Origin: Rugalucina vietnamica
Taxonomy: Eukaryota > Mollusca > Bivalvia > Lucinida > Lucinidae
Reading direction: 5' to 3'
Assembly: GCA_964017185.1 (NCBI GenBank)
Contig: OZ024883.1
Coordinates: 46,556,997-46,620,996, forward strand
DNA length: 64,000 nt
Below the pieces are notes generated by a model. It was not told the origin of the DNA, ran no database searches, and saw only the letters and a program-made list of their open reading frames with translations. How positions within the stretch are numbered: position 1 is the first letter of the stretch; every line of letters begins with the position of its first letter. A program made the translations under genes and the position numbers. Below are positions 9,553 through 21,942 of this stretch, piece after piece.

Positions 9553-9904
9553 ACAGAATTACCTTTTAGGTGTCATGAAAAGGAAGGGGGGGGGGGGGTG
9601 TGAAATAAGGTGAGTACTCAGTAGTCCTTAAACTTTTATGGTAGATTCGAAAATAATCTGCAGGACAGTAAAAACGTTAAGTACCCAAGACTGCGCCTTT
9701 TCGCTGACAGTGCATATGGGGGCCCTACCAGAGATTTTGGGGAGAAGTAGGGAGCTTGAAGATAGTTTAAGTTTTACGGAGCAGAGACCCGGGCCGGGGG
9801 GGGGGGGGGGGCAGAGAGTTGATGAAAGTATTGTAGAGTGATGTCAGTGATTCAGATAGGAGAATGGCTATTTTCTGAAGGTGTTGAGACCCCCCACCCC
9901 CCCC
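9553..9904. other. Intergenic DNA with long G runs
   Basis: Contains G runs at 9586-9598 (13 G) and 9796-9811 (16 G), and C runs near 9890-9912. Open frames crossing this region are homopolymer translations and do not look real. Confidence 0.5.
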
Positions 9905-9906
9905 CC

Positions 9907-10030
9907 CACCCCGTAGGGCCTCGAGGAAGCTTTTCCCCTATGTGTGTTTCAAGTTGCGAAAATGGACCCCCACCCCGTAGGGCCTCGAGGAAGCTTTTCC
10001 CCCATGTGTGTTTCAAGTTGCGAAAATGGA
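9907..10030. repeat. 64-bp direct tandem duplication
   Basis: A unit containing CCGTAGGGCCTCGAGGAAGC, TTTTCCCC and GTTTCAAGTTGCGAAAATGG occurs twice, with CCGTAGGG at 9911 and 9975. The copies differ at only one or two bases, so the duplication is recent. Confidence 0.85.
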
Positions 10031-10321
10031 TTATTGTACGCAGAAATTCCGCAGCTGGAGTTTCTCTTTGATTAGTACAGTCCCTCCACTATTTATAAAG
10101 AAATCAAGCGTCTAGCCTTCTGAGACCGGCTTTTGTCGGACCTGGGTCAGAAACCTCGCGATTTTTTTTTTTCTCGGGGTTGGGCTCTCGTCATTGATTC
10201 ATTGTTTGAAGCTTCGAAAGAGCGAACAGCACCCGCAGGTTCGCTCGAGTCTTCTTGGAAGTTAATAAATTATGATGCGTTAAATGTGTTGTCACGTGCC
10301 ATTTTACAACATGCCAGCTTA

Positions 10322-10329
10322 TGACGTCA
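10322..10329. promoter_or_regulatory. CRE-like palindrome TGACGTCA
   Basis: The perfect 8-bp ATF/CREB consensus lies in a non-repetitive stretch, with a half-site-like TACGTCA 12 bp further on and an E-box CACGTG at 10293-10298. It lies about 190 bp downstream of the candidate signal-peptide ATG, in what would be its first intron. An 8-mer can occur by chance. Confidence 0.25.
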
Positions 10330-10434
10330 TATCTTCGATTACGTCATACAGATTTTATACACCAGAGGATCAGGGTCTGGGAAAATATTTATCGTTTTTT
10401 TCTTTGATCCTCGATGACGAACACGGAAATATAC

Positions 10435-10518
10435 CTTTCCATCACGTTTATTCTCATTTGAAGCGAACACAACAGTAGAAAATGTCAAAATAGCAAGAAG
10501 TATAATTCTTGGCGCCAT
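10435..10518 (-). CDS. Candidate first coding exon of a secreted protein
   Basis: The ATG at 10518-10516 on the minus strand sits in a fair start context (GAG before, G after). It encodes MAPRIILLAILTFSTVVFA, a typical signal peptide: a basic residue near the start, a hydrophobic core, and small residues before a likely cut at FA/S. The mature part begins SNENKRDGK. A good splice donor, AAG|GTATAT, ends the exon at 10435 in phase 0. If not spliced, the frame runs on as a short, basic, Lys/Arg-rich tail to a stop at 10341-10339, giving 59 residues in all. No homolog is recognised. Upstream minus-strand sequence is AT-rich with possible TATA-like motifs. Chance remains a real possibility. Confidence 0.3.
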
Positions 10519-10732
10519 CTCTATAACAGTGAAGAAGGCATAGAGAGTCGGCGTATTATTTTCGCAAAAAGTCAAAGAAGTAGATTTATTATTTGCAAAA
10601 CATAAATGTCCATATTTATTGTTATTATAATTATTTTTATTAATATTCATCATCATTTTGTGCCATTATATGAAGGTTAAGAAATAGCTTTCGTTAATAT
10701 GCATGATATGGGTTAAGTAGACAAATGCAGTT

Positions 10733-10810
10733 TTTCCGGGATAACCGCAGAATTTGTTCTGGGTTAACCGCAGGTTTTCCGGGATAACCACTGTTCCGGG
10801 ATAACAGTAC
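10733..10810. repeat. ~20-bp minisatellite abutting the satellite
   Basis: Four degenerate units share TTCCGGGATAACCGCAGG (variants GGGTTAACCGCAGG, GGGATAACCACTG, GGGATAACAG). They end directly where the 42-bp satellite begins. The core ATAACCG resembles the inverse of the satellite motif CGGTTATAAC, though the match is short. Confidence 0.6.
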
Positions 10811-10815
10811 CACAT

Positions 10816-13800
10816 ACGTGTTGTCATTAACGGTTTTAACTGCAACGCTTAGTTTTAACATGTTGCCACTAACGCTTAATGTTAACGTCTTCCCATTAAA
10901 GGTTGCAACTCTAACGGTTAGTGCTTACATGTTGACACTAACGTTTGCAACTGTTTTAACGGTTGCAAATGCAAAGCTTAGTGTTTACGTATTGCCATTA
11001 ACGGTTTTAACTACAACGCTTAGTTTTAACGTGTTGACACGGTTTTAATGGTTGCAAATGCAAAGCTTAGTGTTTACGTGTTGTCATTAACGGTTTTAAC
11101 TGCAACGCTTAGTTTTAACATGTTGCCACGGTATTAACGGTTGCAAATCCAATGCTTAGTGCTAACGTGTTGCAATTAACGGTTATAACTACAACGCTTA
11201 GTTTTAACGTGTTGACATGGTTTTAATGGTTGCAAATGCAAAGCTTAGTGTTTACGTGTTGTCATTAACGGTTGCAACTGCAACGCTTAGTGTAAACATG
11301 TTGACACTAACGGTTGCAACTGCAATGCTAAGTGTTGACATAAACGGTTGCAACGTGTTAACGTGTTGAAATTAACGTAAGCAAATGCTACACTGTTATA
11401 ATGTTATAACGGTTGTAACTGCAACGCTTAGTGTTAACGCATTGTAACCGAAATGCTTAGTGTTAACGTGTTGCAACTGCAACGCTTAGTGTAAACATGT
11501 TGACACTAACGGTTGCAACTGCAATGCTAAGTGTTAACATGTTGACATAAACGGTTGCAACGTTTTAACGTGTTGAAAACACTTACGGTTGTAACTGCAA
11601 CGCTTAGTTTTAACGTGTTGCCACTAACGCTTGCAACTGCAATGCTTAATGTTAACGTGTTGCCTTTAAAGGTTGTAACTGCAACGGTTAGTGCTTACAT
11701 GTTTACACTAACGTTTGCAACTGCAACGCTTAGCTTTAACGTGTTGCCACTAACGCTTGCAACTGCAATGCTTAATGTTAACGTGTTGCCTTTAAAGGTT
11801 GTAACTGCAACGGTTAGTGCTTACATGTTGACACTAATGTTTGCAACTGCAACGCTTAACTTTAACGTGTTGCCACTAACGCTTAATGTTAACGTGTTGC
11901 ATTTAAGGTTGCAACTGTAACGGTTAGTGCTTACATGTTGACACTAACGTTTGCAACTGTTTTAACGGTTGCAAATGCAAAGCTTAGTGTCTACGTGTTG
12001 TCATTAACGGTTTTAACTGCAACGCTTAGTTTTAACGTGTTGCCACGGTATTAACGGTTGCAAATCCAATGCTTAGTGCTAATGTGTTGCAGTTATAACT
12101 ACAACGCTTAGTTTTAACGTGTTGACATGGTTTTAATGGTTGCAAATGCAAAGCTTAGTGTTTACGTGTTGTCATTAACGGTTTTAACTACAACGCTTAG
12201 TTTTAACGCATTGTAACCGCAATGCTTAGTGTTAACGTGTTGTCATTAACGGTTGCAACTGCAACGCTTAGTGTAAACATGTTGACACTTACGGTTGCAA
12301 CTGCAATGCTAAGTGTTAACATGTTGACATTAAACGGTTGCAACGTGTTAACGTGTTGAAATTAACGTAAGCAAATGCTACACTTACTGTTATGTTGACA
12401 CTAACGGTTGTAACTGCAACGCTTAGTTTTAACGTGTTGCCACTAACGCTTGCAACTGCAATGCTTAATGTTAATGTGTTGCCTTTAAAGGTTGCAACTG
12501 CAAGGGTTAGTGCTTACATGTTGACACTAACGTTTGCAACTGCAACGCTTAGCTTTAACGTGTTGCCACTAACGCTTAATGTTAACGTCTTCCCATTAAA
12601 GGTTGCAACTCTAACGGTTAGTGCTTACATGTTGACACTAACGTTTGCAACCGTTTTAACGGTTGCAAATGCAAAGCTTAGTGTTTACGTATTGCCATTA
12701 ACGGTTTTAACTACAACGCTTAGTTTTAACGTGTTGACACGGTTTTAATGGTTGCAAATGCAAAGCTTAGTGTTTACGTGTTGTCATTAACGGTTTTAAC
12801 TGCAACGCTTAGTTTTAACATGTTGCCACGGTATTAACGGTTGCAAATCCAATGCTTAGTGCTAACGTGTTGCAATTAACGGTTATAACTACAACGCTTA
12901 GTTTTAACGTGTTGACATGGTTTTAATGGTTGCAAATGCAAAGCTTAGTGTTTACGTGTTGTCATTAACGGTTTTAACTACAACGCTTAGTTTTAATGCA
13001 TTGTAACCGCAATGCTTAGTGTTAACGTGTTGTCATTAACGGTTGCAACTGCAACGCTTAGTGTAAACATGTTGACACTAACGGTTGCAACTGCAATGCT
13101 AAGTGTTAACATGTTGACATAAACGGTTGCAACGTGTTAACGTGTTGAAATTAACGTAAACGAATGCTACACTTACTGTAATGTTGACACTAACGGTTGT
13201 AACTGCAACGCTTAGTTTTAGCGTGTTGCCACTAACGCTTCCAACTGCAATGCTTAATGTTAACGTGTTGCCTTTAAAGGTTGCAACTGCAACGGTTAAT
13301 GCTTACATGTTGACACTAACGTTTGCAACTGCAACGCCTAGCTTTAACGTGTTGCCACTAACGCTTAATGTTAACGTGTTGCCATTAAAGGTTGCAACTG
13401 TAACGGTTAGTGCTTACATGTTGACACTAACGTTTGCAACTGTTTTAACGGTTGCAAATGCAAAGCTTAGTGTTTACGTGTTGCCATTAACGGTTTTAAC
13501 TACAACGCTTAGTTTTAACGTGTTGACACGGTTTTAACGGTTGCAAATGCAAAGCTTAGTGTTTACGTGTTGGCATTAACGGTTTTAACTGCTACGCTTA
13601 GTTTTAACATGTTGCCACGGTATTAACGGTTGCAAATCCAATGCTTAGTGCTAACGTGTTGCAATTAACGGTTATAACTACAACGCTTAGTTTTAACGTG
13701 TTGACATGGTTTTAATAGTTGCAAATGCAAAGCTTAGTGTTTACGTGTTGTCATTAACGGTTTTAACTGCAACGCTTAGTTTTAACGTGTTGCCACGGTA

Positions 13801-16800
13801 TTAACGGTTGCAAATCCAATGCTTAGTGCTAATGTGTTGCAATTAACGGTTATAACTACAACGCTTAGTTTTAACGTGTTGACATGGTTTTAATGGTTGC
13901 AAATGCAAAGCTTAGTGTTTACGTGTTGTCATTAACGGTTTTAACTACAACGCTTAACCGCAATGCTTAGTGTTAACGTGTTGTCATTAACGGTTGCAAC
14001 TGCAACGCTTAGTGTAAACATGTTGACACTAACGGTTGCAACTGCAATGCTAAGTGTTAACATGTTGACATTAAACGGTTGCAACGTGTTAACGTGTTGA
14101 AATTAACGTAAGCAAATGCTACACTTACTGTTTTGTTGACACTAACTGTTGTAACTGCAACGCTTAGTTTTAACGTGTTGCCACTAACGCTTGCAACTGC
14201 AATGCTTAATGTTAACGTGTTGCCTTTAAAGGTTACAACTGCAAGGGTTAGTGCTTACATGTTGACACTAACGTTTGCAACTGCAACGCTTAGCTTTAAC
14301 GTGTTGCCACTAACGCTTAATGTTAACGTCTTCCCATTAAAGGTTGCAACTCTAACGGTTAGTGCTTACATGTTGACACTAACGTTTGCAACTGTTTTAA
14401 CGGTTGCAAATGCAAAGCTTAGTGTTTACGTATTGCCATTAACGGTTTTAACTACAACGCTTAGTTTTAACGTGTTGACACGGTTTTAATGGTTGCAAAT
14501 GCAAAGCTTAGTGTTTACGTGTTGTCATTAACGGTTGCAACTGCAACGCTTAGTTTTAACATGTTGCCACGGTATTAACGGTTGCAAATCCAATGCTTAG
14601 TGCTAACGTGTTGCAATTAACGGTTATAACTACAACGCTTAGTTTTAACGTGTTGACATGGTTTTAATGGTTGCAAATGCAAAGCTTAGTGTTTACGTGT
14701 TGTCATTAACGGTTGCAACTGCAACGCTTAGTGTAAACATGTTGACACTAACGGTTGCAACTGCAATGCTAAGTGTTGACATAAACAGTTGCAACGTGTT
14801 AACGTGTTGAAATTAACGTAAGCAAATGCTACACTGTTATAATGTTATAACGGTTGTAACTGCAACGCTTAGTTTTAACGCATTGTAACCGAAATGCTTA
14901 GTGTTAACGTGTTGCAACTGCAACGCTTAGTGTAAACATGTTGACACTAACGGTTGCAACTGCAATGCTAAGTGTTAACATGTTGACATAAACGGTTGCA
15001 ACGTTTTAACGTGTTGAAATTAACGTAAGCAAATGCTACACTTACTGTTATAATGTTGACACGGTTGTAACTGCAACGCTTAGTTTTAACGTGTTGCCAC
15101 TAACGCTTGCAACTGCAATGCTTAATGTTAACGTGTTGCCTTTAAAGGTTGTAACTGCAACGGTTAGTGCTTACATGTTGACACTAACGTTTGCAACTGC
15201 AACGCTTAGCTTTAACGTGTTGCCACTAACGCTTAATGTTAACGTGTTGCATTTAAGGTTGCAACTGTAACTTACATGTTGACACTAACGTTTGCAACTG
15301 TTTTAACGGTTGCAAATGCAAAGCTTAGTGTTTACGTGTTGTCATTAACGGTTTTAACTGCAACGCTTAGTTTTAACGTGTTGCCACGGTATTAACGGTT
15401 GCAAATCCAATGCTTAGTGCTAATGTGTTGCAGTTATAACTACAACGCTTAGTTTTAACGTGTTGACATGGTTTTAATGGTTGCAAATGCAAAGCTTAGT
15501 GTTTACGTGTTGTCATTAACGGTTTTAACTACAACGCTTAGTTTTAACGCATTGTAACCGCAATGTGTTAACGTGTTGTCATTAACGGTTGCAACTGCAA
15601 CGCTTAGTGTAAACATGTTGACACTAACGGTTGCAACTGCAATGCTAAGTGTTAACATGTTGACATTAAACGGTTGCAACGTGTTAACGTGTTGAAATTA
15701 ACGTAAGCAAATGCTACACTTACTGTTATGTTGACACTAACGGTTGTAACTGCAACGCTTAGTTTTAACGTGTTGCCACTAACGCTTGCAACTGCAATGC
15801 TTAATGTTAATGTGTTGCCTTTAAAGGTTACAACTGCAAGGGTTAGTGCTTACATGTTGACACTAACGTTTGCAACTGCAACGCTTAGCTTTAACGTGTT
15901 GCCACTAACGCTTAATGTTAACGTCTTCCCATTAAAGGTTGCAACTCTAACGGTTAGTGCTTACATGTTGACACTAACGTTTGCAACTGTTTTAACGGTT
16001 GCAAATGCAAAGCTTAGTGTTTACGTATTGCCATTAACGGTTTTAACTACAACGCTTAGTTTTAACGTGTTGACACGGTTTTAATGGTTGCAAATGCAAA
16101 GCTTAGTGTTTACGTGTTGTCATTAACGGTTTTAACTGCAACGCTTAGTTTTAACATGTTGCCACGGTATTAACGGTTGCAAATCCAATGCTTAGTGCTA
16201 ACGTGTTGCAATTAACGGTTATAACTACAACGCTTAGTTTTAACGTGTTGACATGGTTTTAATGGTTGCAAATGCAAAGCTTAGTGTTTACGTGTTGTCA
16301 TTAACGGTTGCAACTGCAACGCTTAGTGTAAACATGTTGACACTAACGGTTGCAACTGCAATGCTAAGTGTTGACATAAACGGTTGCAACGTGTTATCGT
16401 GTTGAAATTAACGTAAGCAAATGCTACACTGTTATAATGTTATAACGGTAGTAACTGCAACGCTTAGTTTTAACGCATTGTAACCGAAATGCTTAGTGTT
16501 AACGTGTTGCAACTGCAACGCTTAGTGTAAACATGTTGACACTAACGGTTGCAACTGCAATGCTAAGTGTTAACATGTTGACATAAACGGTTGCAACGTT
16601 TTAACGTGTTGAAATTAACGTAAACGAATGCTACACTTACTGTAATGTTGACACTAACGGTTGTAACTGCAACGCTTAGTTTTAACGTGTTGCCACTAAC
16701 GCTTGCAACTGCAATGCTTAATGTTAACGTGTTGCCTTTAAAGGTTGCAACTGCAACGGTTAATGCTTACATGTTGACACTAACGTTTGCAACTGCAACG

Positions 16801-17155
16801 CCTAGCTTTAACGTGTTGCCACTAACGCTTAATGTTAACGTGTTGCCATTAAAGGTTGCAACTGTAACGGTTAGTGCTTATATGTTGACACTAACGTTTG
16901 CAACTGTTTTAACGGTTGCAAATGCAAAGCTTAGTGTTTACGTGTTGCCATTAACGGTTTTAACTACAACGCTTAGTTTTAACGTGTTGACACGGTTTTA
17001 ACGGTTGCAAATGCAAAGCTTAGTGTTTACGTGTTGGCATTAACGGTTTTAACTGCAACGCTTAGTTTTAACATGTTGCCACGGTATTAACGGTTGCAAA
17101 TCCAATGCTTAGTGCTAACGTGTTGCAATTAACGGTTATAACTACAACGCTTAGT
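10816..17155 (+). repeat. Satellite, left section with irregular super-units
   Basis: Landmark monomer runs (the one starting near GTTGACACTAACGGTTGTAA) recur at 12,392, 13,181, 14,133, 15,728 and 16,645, so super-unit spacing varies: 789, 952, 1,595 and 917 bp. The same variant monomers used in the 4,787-bp repeat are present here in other orders, so this looks like an older or recombined version of it. Confidence 0.75.
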
Positions 17156-20100
17156 TTTAACGTGTTGACATGGTTTTAATAGTTGCAAATGCAAAGCTTA
17201 GTGTTTGTCATTAACGGTTTTAACTGCAACGCTTAGTTTTAACGTGTTGCCACGGTATTAACGGTTGCAAATCCAATGCTTAGTGCTAATGTGTTGCAAT
17301 TAACGGTTATAACTACAACGCTTAGTTTTAACGTGTTGACATGGTTTTAATGGTTGCAAATGCAAAGCTTAGTGTTTACGTGTTGTCATTAACGGTTTTA
17401 ACTACAACGCTTAGATTTAACGCATTGTAACCGCAATGCTTAGTGTTAACGTGTTGTCATTAACGGTTGCAACTACAACGCTTAGTGTAAACATGTTGAC
17501 ACTAACGGTTGCAACTGCAATGCTAAGTGTTAACATGTTGACATTAAACGGTTGCAACGTGTTAACGTGTTGAAATTAACGTAAGCAAATGCTACACTTA
17601 CTGTTATGTTGACACTAACGGTTGTAACTGCAACGCTTAGTTTTAACGTGTTGCCACTAACGCTTGCAACTGCAATGCTTAATGTTAATGTGTTGCCTTT
17701 AAAGGTTGCAACTGCAAGGGTTAGTGCTTACATGTTGACACTAACGTTTGCAACTGCAACTCTTAGCTTTAACGTGTTGCCACTAACGCTTAATGTCTTC
17801 CCATTAAAGGTTGCAACTCTAACGGTTAGTGCTTACATGTTGACACTAACGTTTGCAACCGTTTTAACGGTTGCAAATGCAAAGCTTAGTGTTTACGTAT
17901 TGCCATTAACGGTTTTAACTACAACGCTTAGTTTTAACGTGTTGACACGGTTTTAATGGTTGCAAATGCAAAGCTTAGTGTTTACGTGTTGTCATTAACG
18001 GTTTTAACTGCAACGCTTAGTTTTAACATGTTGCCACGGTATTAACGGTTGCAAATCCAATGCTTAGTGCTAACGTGTTGCAATTAACGGTTATAACTAC
18101 AACGCTTAGTTTTAACGTGTTGACATGGTTTTAATGGTTGCAAATGCAAAGCTTAGTGTTTACGTGTTGCCATTAACCGCAATGCTTAGTGTTAACGTGT
18201 TGTCATTAACGGTTGCAACTGCAACGCTAAGTGTAAACATGTTGACACTAACGGTTGCAACTGCAATGCTAAGTGTTAACATGTTGACATAAACGGTTGC
18301 AACGTGTTAACGTGTTGAAATTAACGTAAACGAATGCTACACTTACTGTAATGTTGACACTAACGGTTGTAACTGCAACGCTTAGTTTTAACGTGTTGCC
18401 ACTAACGCTTGCAACTGCAATGCTTAATGTTAACGTGTTGCCTTTAAAGGTTGCAACTGCAACGGTTAATGCTTACATGTTGACACTAACGTTTGCAACT
18501 GCAACGCCTAGCTTTAACGTGTTGCCACTAACGCTTAATGTTAACGTGTTGCCATTAAAGGTTGCAACTGTAACGGTTAGTGCTTACATGTTGACACTAA
18601 CGTTTGCAACTGTTTTAACGGTTGCAAATGCAAAGCTTAGTGTTTACGTGTTGCCATTAACGGTTTTAACTACAACGCTTAGTTTTAACGTGTTGACACG
18701 GTTTTAACGGTTGCAAATGCAAAGCTTAGTGTTTACGTGTTGGCATTAACGGTTTTAACTGCTACGCTTAGTTTTAACATGTTGCCACGGTATTAACGGT
18801 TGCAAATCCAATGCTTAGTGCTAACGTGTTGCAATTAACGGTTATAACTACAACGCTTAGTTTTAACGTGTTGACATGGTTTTAATAGTTGCAAATGCAA
18901 AGCTTAGTGTTTACGTGTTTAAACTGCAACGCTTAGTTTTAACGTGTTGCCACGGTATTAACGGTTGCAAATCCAATGCTTAGTGCTAATGTGTTGCAAT
19001 TAACGGTTATAACTACAACGCTTAGTTTTAACGTGTTGACATGGTTTTAATGGTTGCAAATGCAAAGCTTAGTGTTTACGTGTTGTCATTAACGGTTTTA
19101 ACTACAACGCTTAGTTTTAACGCATTGTAACCGCAATGCTTAGTGTTAACGTGTTGTCATTAACGGTTGCAACTGCAACGCTTAGTGTAAACATGTTGAC
19201 ACTAACGGTTGCAACTGCAATGCTAAGTGTTAACATGTTGACATTAAACGGTTGCAACGTGTTAACGTGTTGAAATTAACGTAAGCAAATGCTACACTTA
19301 CTGTTTTGTTGACACTAACGGTTGTAACTGCAACGCTTAGTTTTAACGTGTTGCCACTAACGCTTGCAACTGCAATGCTTAATGTTAACGTGTTGCCTTT
19401 AAAGGTTACAACTGCAAGGGTTAGTGCTTACATGTTGACACTAACGTTTGCAACTGCAACGCTTAGCTTTAACGTGTTGCCACTAACGCTTAATGTTAAC
19501 GTCTTCCCATTAAATGTTGCAACTCTAACGGTTAGTGCTTACATGTTGACACTAACGTTTGCAACTGTTTTAACGGTTGCAAATGCAAAGCTTAGTGTTT
19601 ACGTATTGCCATTAACGGTTTTAACTACAACGCTTAGTTTTAACGTGTTGACACGGTTGTAATGGTTGCAAATGCAAAGCTTAGTGTTTACGTGTTGTCA
19701 TTAACGGTTTTAACTGCAACGCTTAGTTTTAACATGTTGCCACGGTATTAACGGTTGCAAATCCAATGCTTAGTGCTAACGTGTTGCAATTAACGGTTAT
19801 AACTACAACGCTTAGTTTTAACGTGTTGACATGGTTTTAATGGTTGCAAATGCAAAGCTTAGTGTTTACGTGTTGTCATTAACGGTTGCAACTGCAACGC
19901 TTAGTGTAAACATGTTGACACTAACGGTTGCAACTGCAATGCTAAGTGTTGACATAAACGGTTGCAACGTGTTAACGTGTTGAAATTAACGTAAGCAAAT
20001 GCTACACTGTTATAATGTTATAACGGTTGTAACTGCAACGCTTAGTTTTAACGCATTGTAACCGAAATGCTTAGTGTTAACGTGTTGCAACTGCAACGCT

Positions 20101-21942
20101 TAGTGTAAACATGTTGACATTAACGGTTGCAACTGCAATGCTAAGTGTTAACATGTTGACATAAACGGTTGCAACGTTTTAACGTGTTGAAATTAACGTA
20201 AGCAAATGCTACACTTACTGTTATAATGTTGACACGGTTGTAACTGCAACGCTTAGTTTTAACGTGTTGCCACTAACGCTTGCAACTGCAATGCTTAATG
20301 TTAACGTGTTGCCTTTAAAGGTTGTAACTGCAACGGTTAGTGCTTACATGTTGACACTAACGTTTGCAACTGCAACGCTTAGCTTTAACGTGTTGCCACT
20401 AACGCTTAATGTTAACGTGTTGCATTTAAGGTTGCAACTGTAACTTACATGTTGACACTAACGTTTGCAACTGTTTTAACGGTTGCAAATGCAAAGCTTA
20501 GTGTTTACGTGTTGTCATTAACGGTTTTAATTGCAACGCTTAGTTTTAACGTGTTGCCACGGTATTAATCCAATGCTTAGTGCTAATGTGTTGCAGTTAT
20601 AACTACAACGCTTAGTTTTAACGTGTTGACATGGTTTTAATGGTTGCAAATGCAAAGCTTAGTGTTTACGTGTTGTCATTAACGGTTTTAACTACAACGC
20701 TTAGTTTTAACGCATTGTAACCGCAATGTGTTAACGTGTTGTCATTAACGGTTGCAACTGCAACGCTTAGTGTAAACATGTTGACACTAACGGTTGCAAC
20801 TGCAATGCTAAGTGTTAACATGTTGACATTAAACGGTTGCAACGTGTTAACGTGTTGAAATTAACGTAAGCAAATGCTACACTTACTGTTTTGTTGACAC
20901 TAACGGTTGTAACTGCAACGCTTAGTTTTAACGTGTTGCCACTAACGCTTGCAACTGCAATGCTTAATGTTAACGTGTTGCCTTTAAAGGTTACAACTGC
21001 AAGGGTTAGTGCTTATATGTTGACACTAACGTTTGCAACTGCAACGCTTAGCTTTAACGTGTTGCCACTAACGCTTAATGTTAACGTCTTCCCATTAAAG
21101 GTTGCAACTCTAACGGTTAGTGCTTACATGTTGACACTAACGTTTGCAACTGTTTTAACGGTTGCAAATGCAAAGCTTAGTGTTTACGTATTGCCATTAA
21201 CGGTTTTAACTACAACGCTTAGTTTTAACGTGTTGACACGGTTTTAATGGTTGCAAATGCAAAGCTTAGTGTTTACGTGTTGTCATTAACGGTTTTAACT
21301 GCAACGCTTAGTTTTAACATGTTGCCACGGTATTAACGGTTGCAAATCCAATGCTTAGTGCTAACGTGTTGCAATTAACGGTTATAACTACAACGCTTAG
21401 TTTTAACGTGTTGACATGGTTTTAATGGTTGCAAATGCAAAGCTTAGTGTTTACGTGTTGTCATTAACGGTTGCAACTGCAACGCTTAGTGTAAACATGT
21501 TGACACTAACGGTTGCAACTGCAATGCTAAGTGTTGACATAAACGGTTGCAACGTGTTAACGTGTTGAAATTAACGTTATAACGGTTGTAACTGCAACGC
21601 TTAGTTTTAACGCATTGTAACCGAAATGCTTAGTGTTAACGTGTTGCAACTGCAACGCTTAGTGTAAACATGTTGACACTAACGGTTGCAACTGCAATGC
21701 TAAGTGTTAACATGTTGACATAAACGGTTGCAACGTTTTAACGTGTTGAAATTAACGTAAGCAAATGCTACACTTACTGTTATAATGTTGACACGGTTGT
21801 AACTGCAACGCTTAGTTTTAACGTGTTGCCACTAACGCTTGCAACTGCAATGCTTAATGTTAACGTGTTGCCTTTAAAGGTTGTAACTGCAACGGTTAGT
21901 GCTTACATGTTGACACTAACGTTTGCAACTGCAACGCTTAGC
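17156..21942 (+). repeat. 4,787-bp higher-order repeat, copy 1
   Basis: This begins at the join reading GTTGACATGGTTTTAATAG and contains landmark runs at 17,606, 18,351, 19,306 and 20,891. Every landmark reappears 4,787 bp later. It includes private variants such as TTAAATGTTGC near 19,510 and GTGTTTAAACTGC near 18,915. Sub-blocks between landmarks (counting on to 22,393) are about 1,700, 1,585 and 1,502 bp. Confidence 0.9.

Noticed and set aside
9638-10324. Short plus-strand frames after the LINE
   Set aside because: They run through G/C homopolymers and the 64-bp duplication and show no protein-like features.
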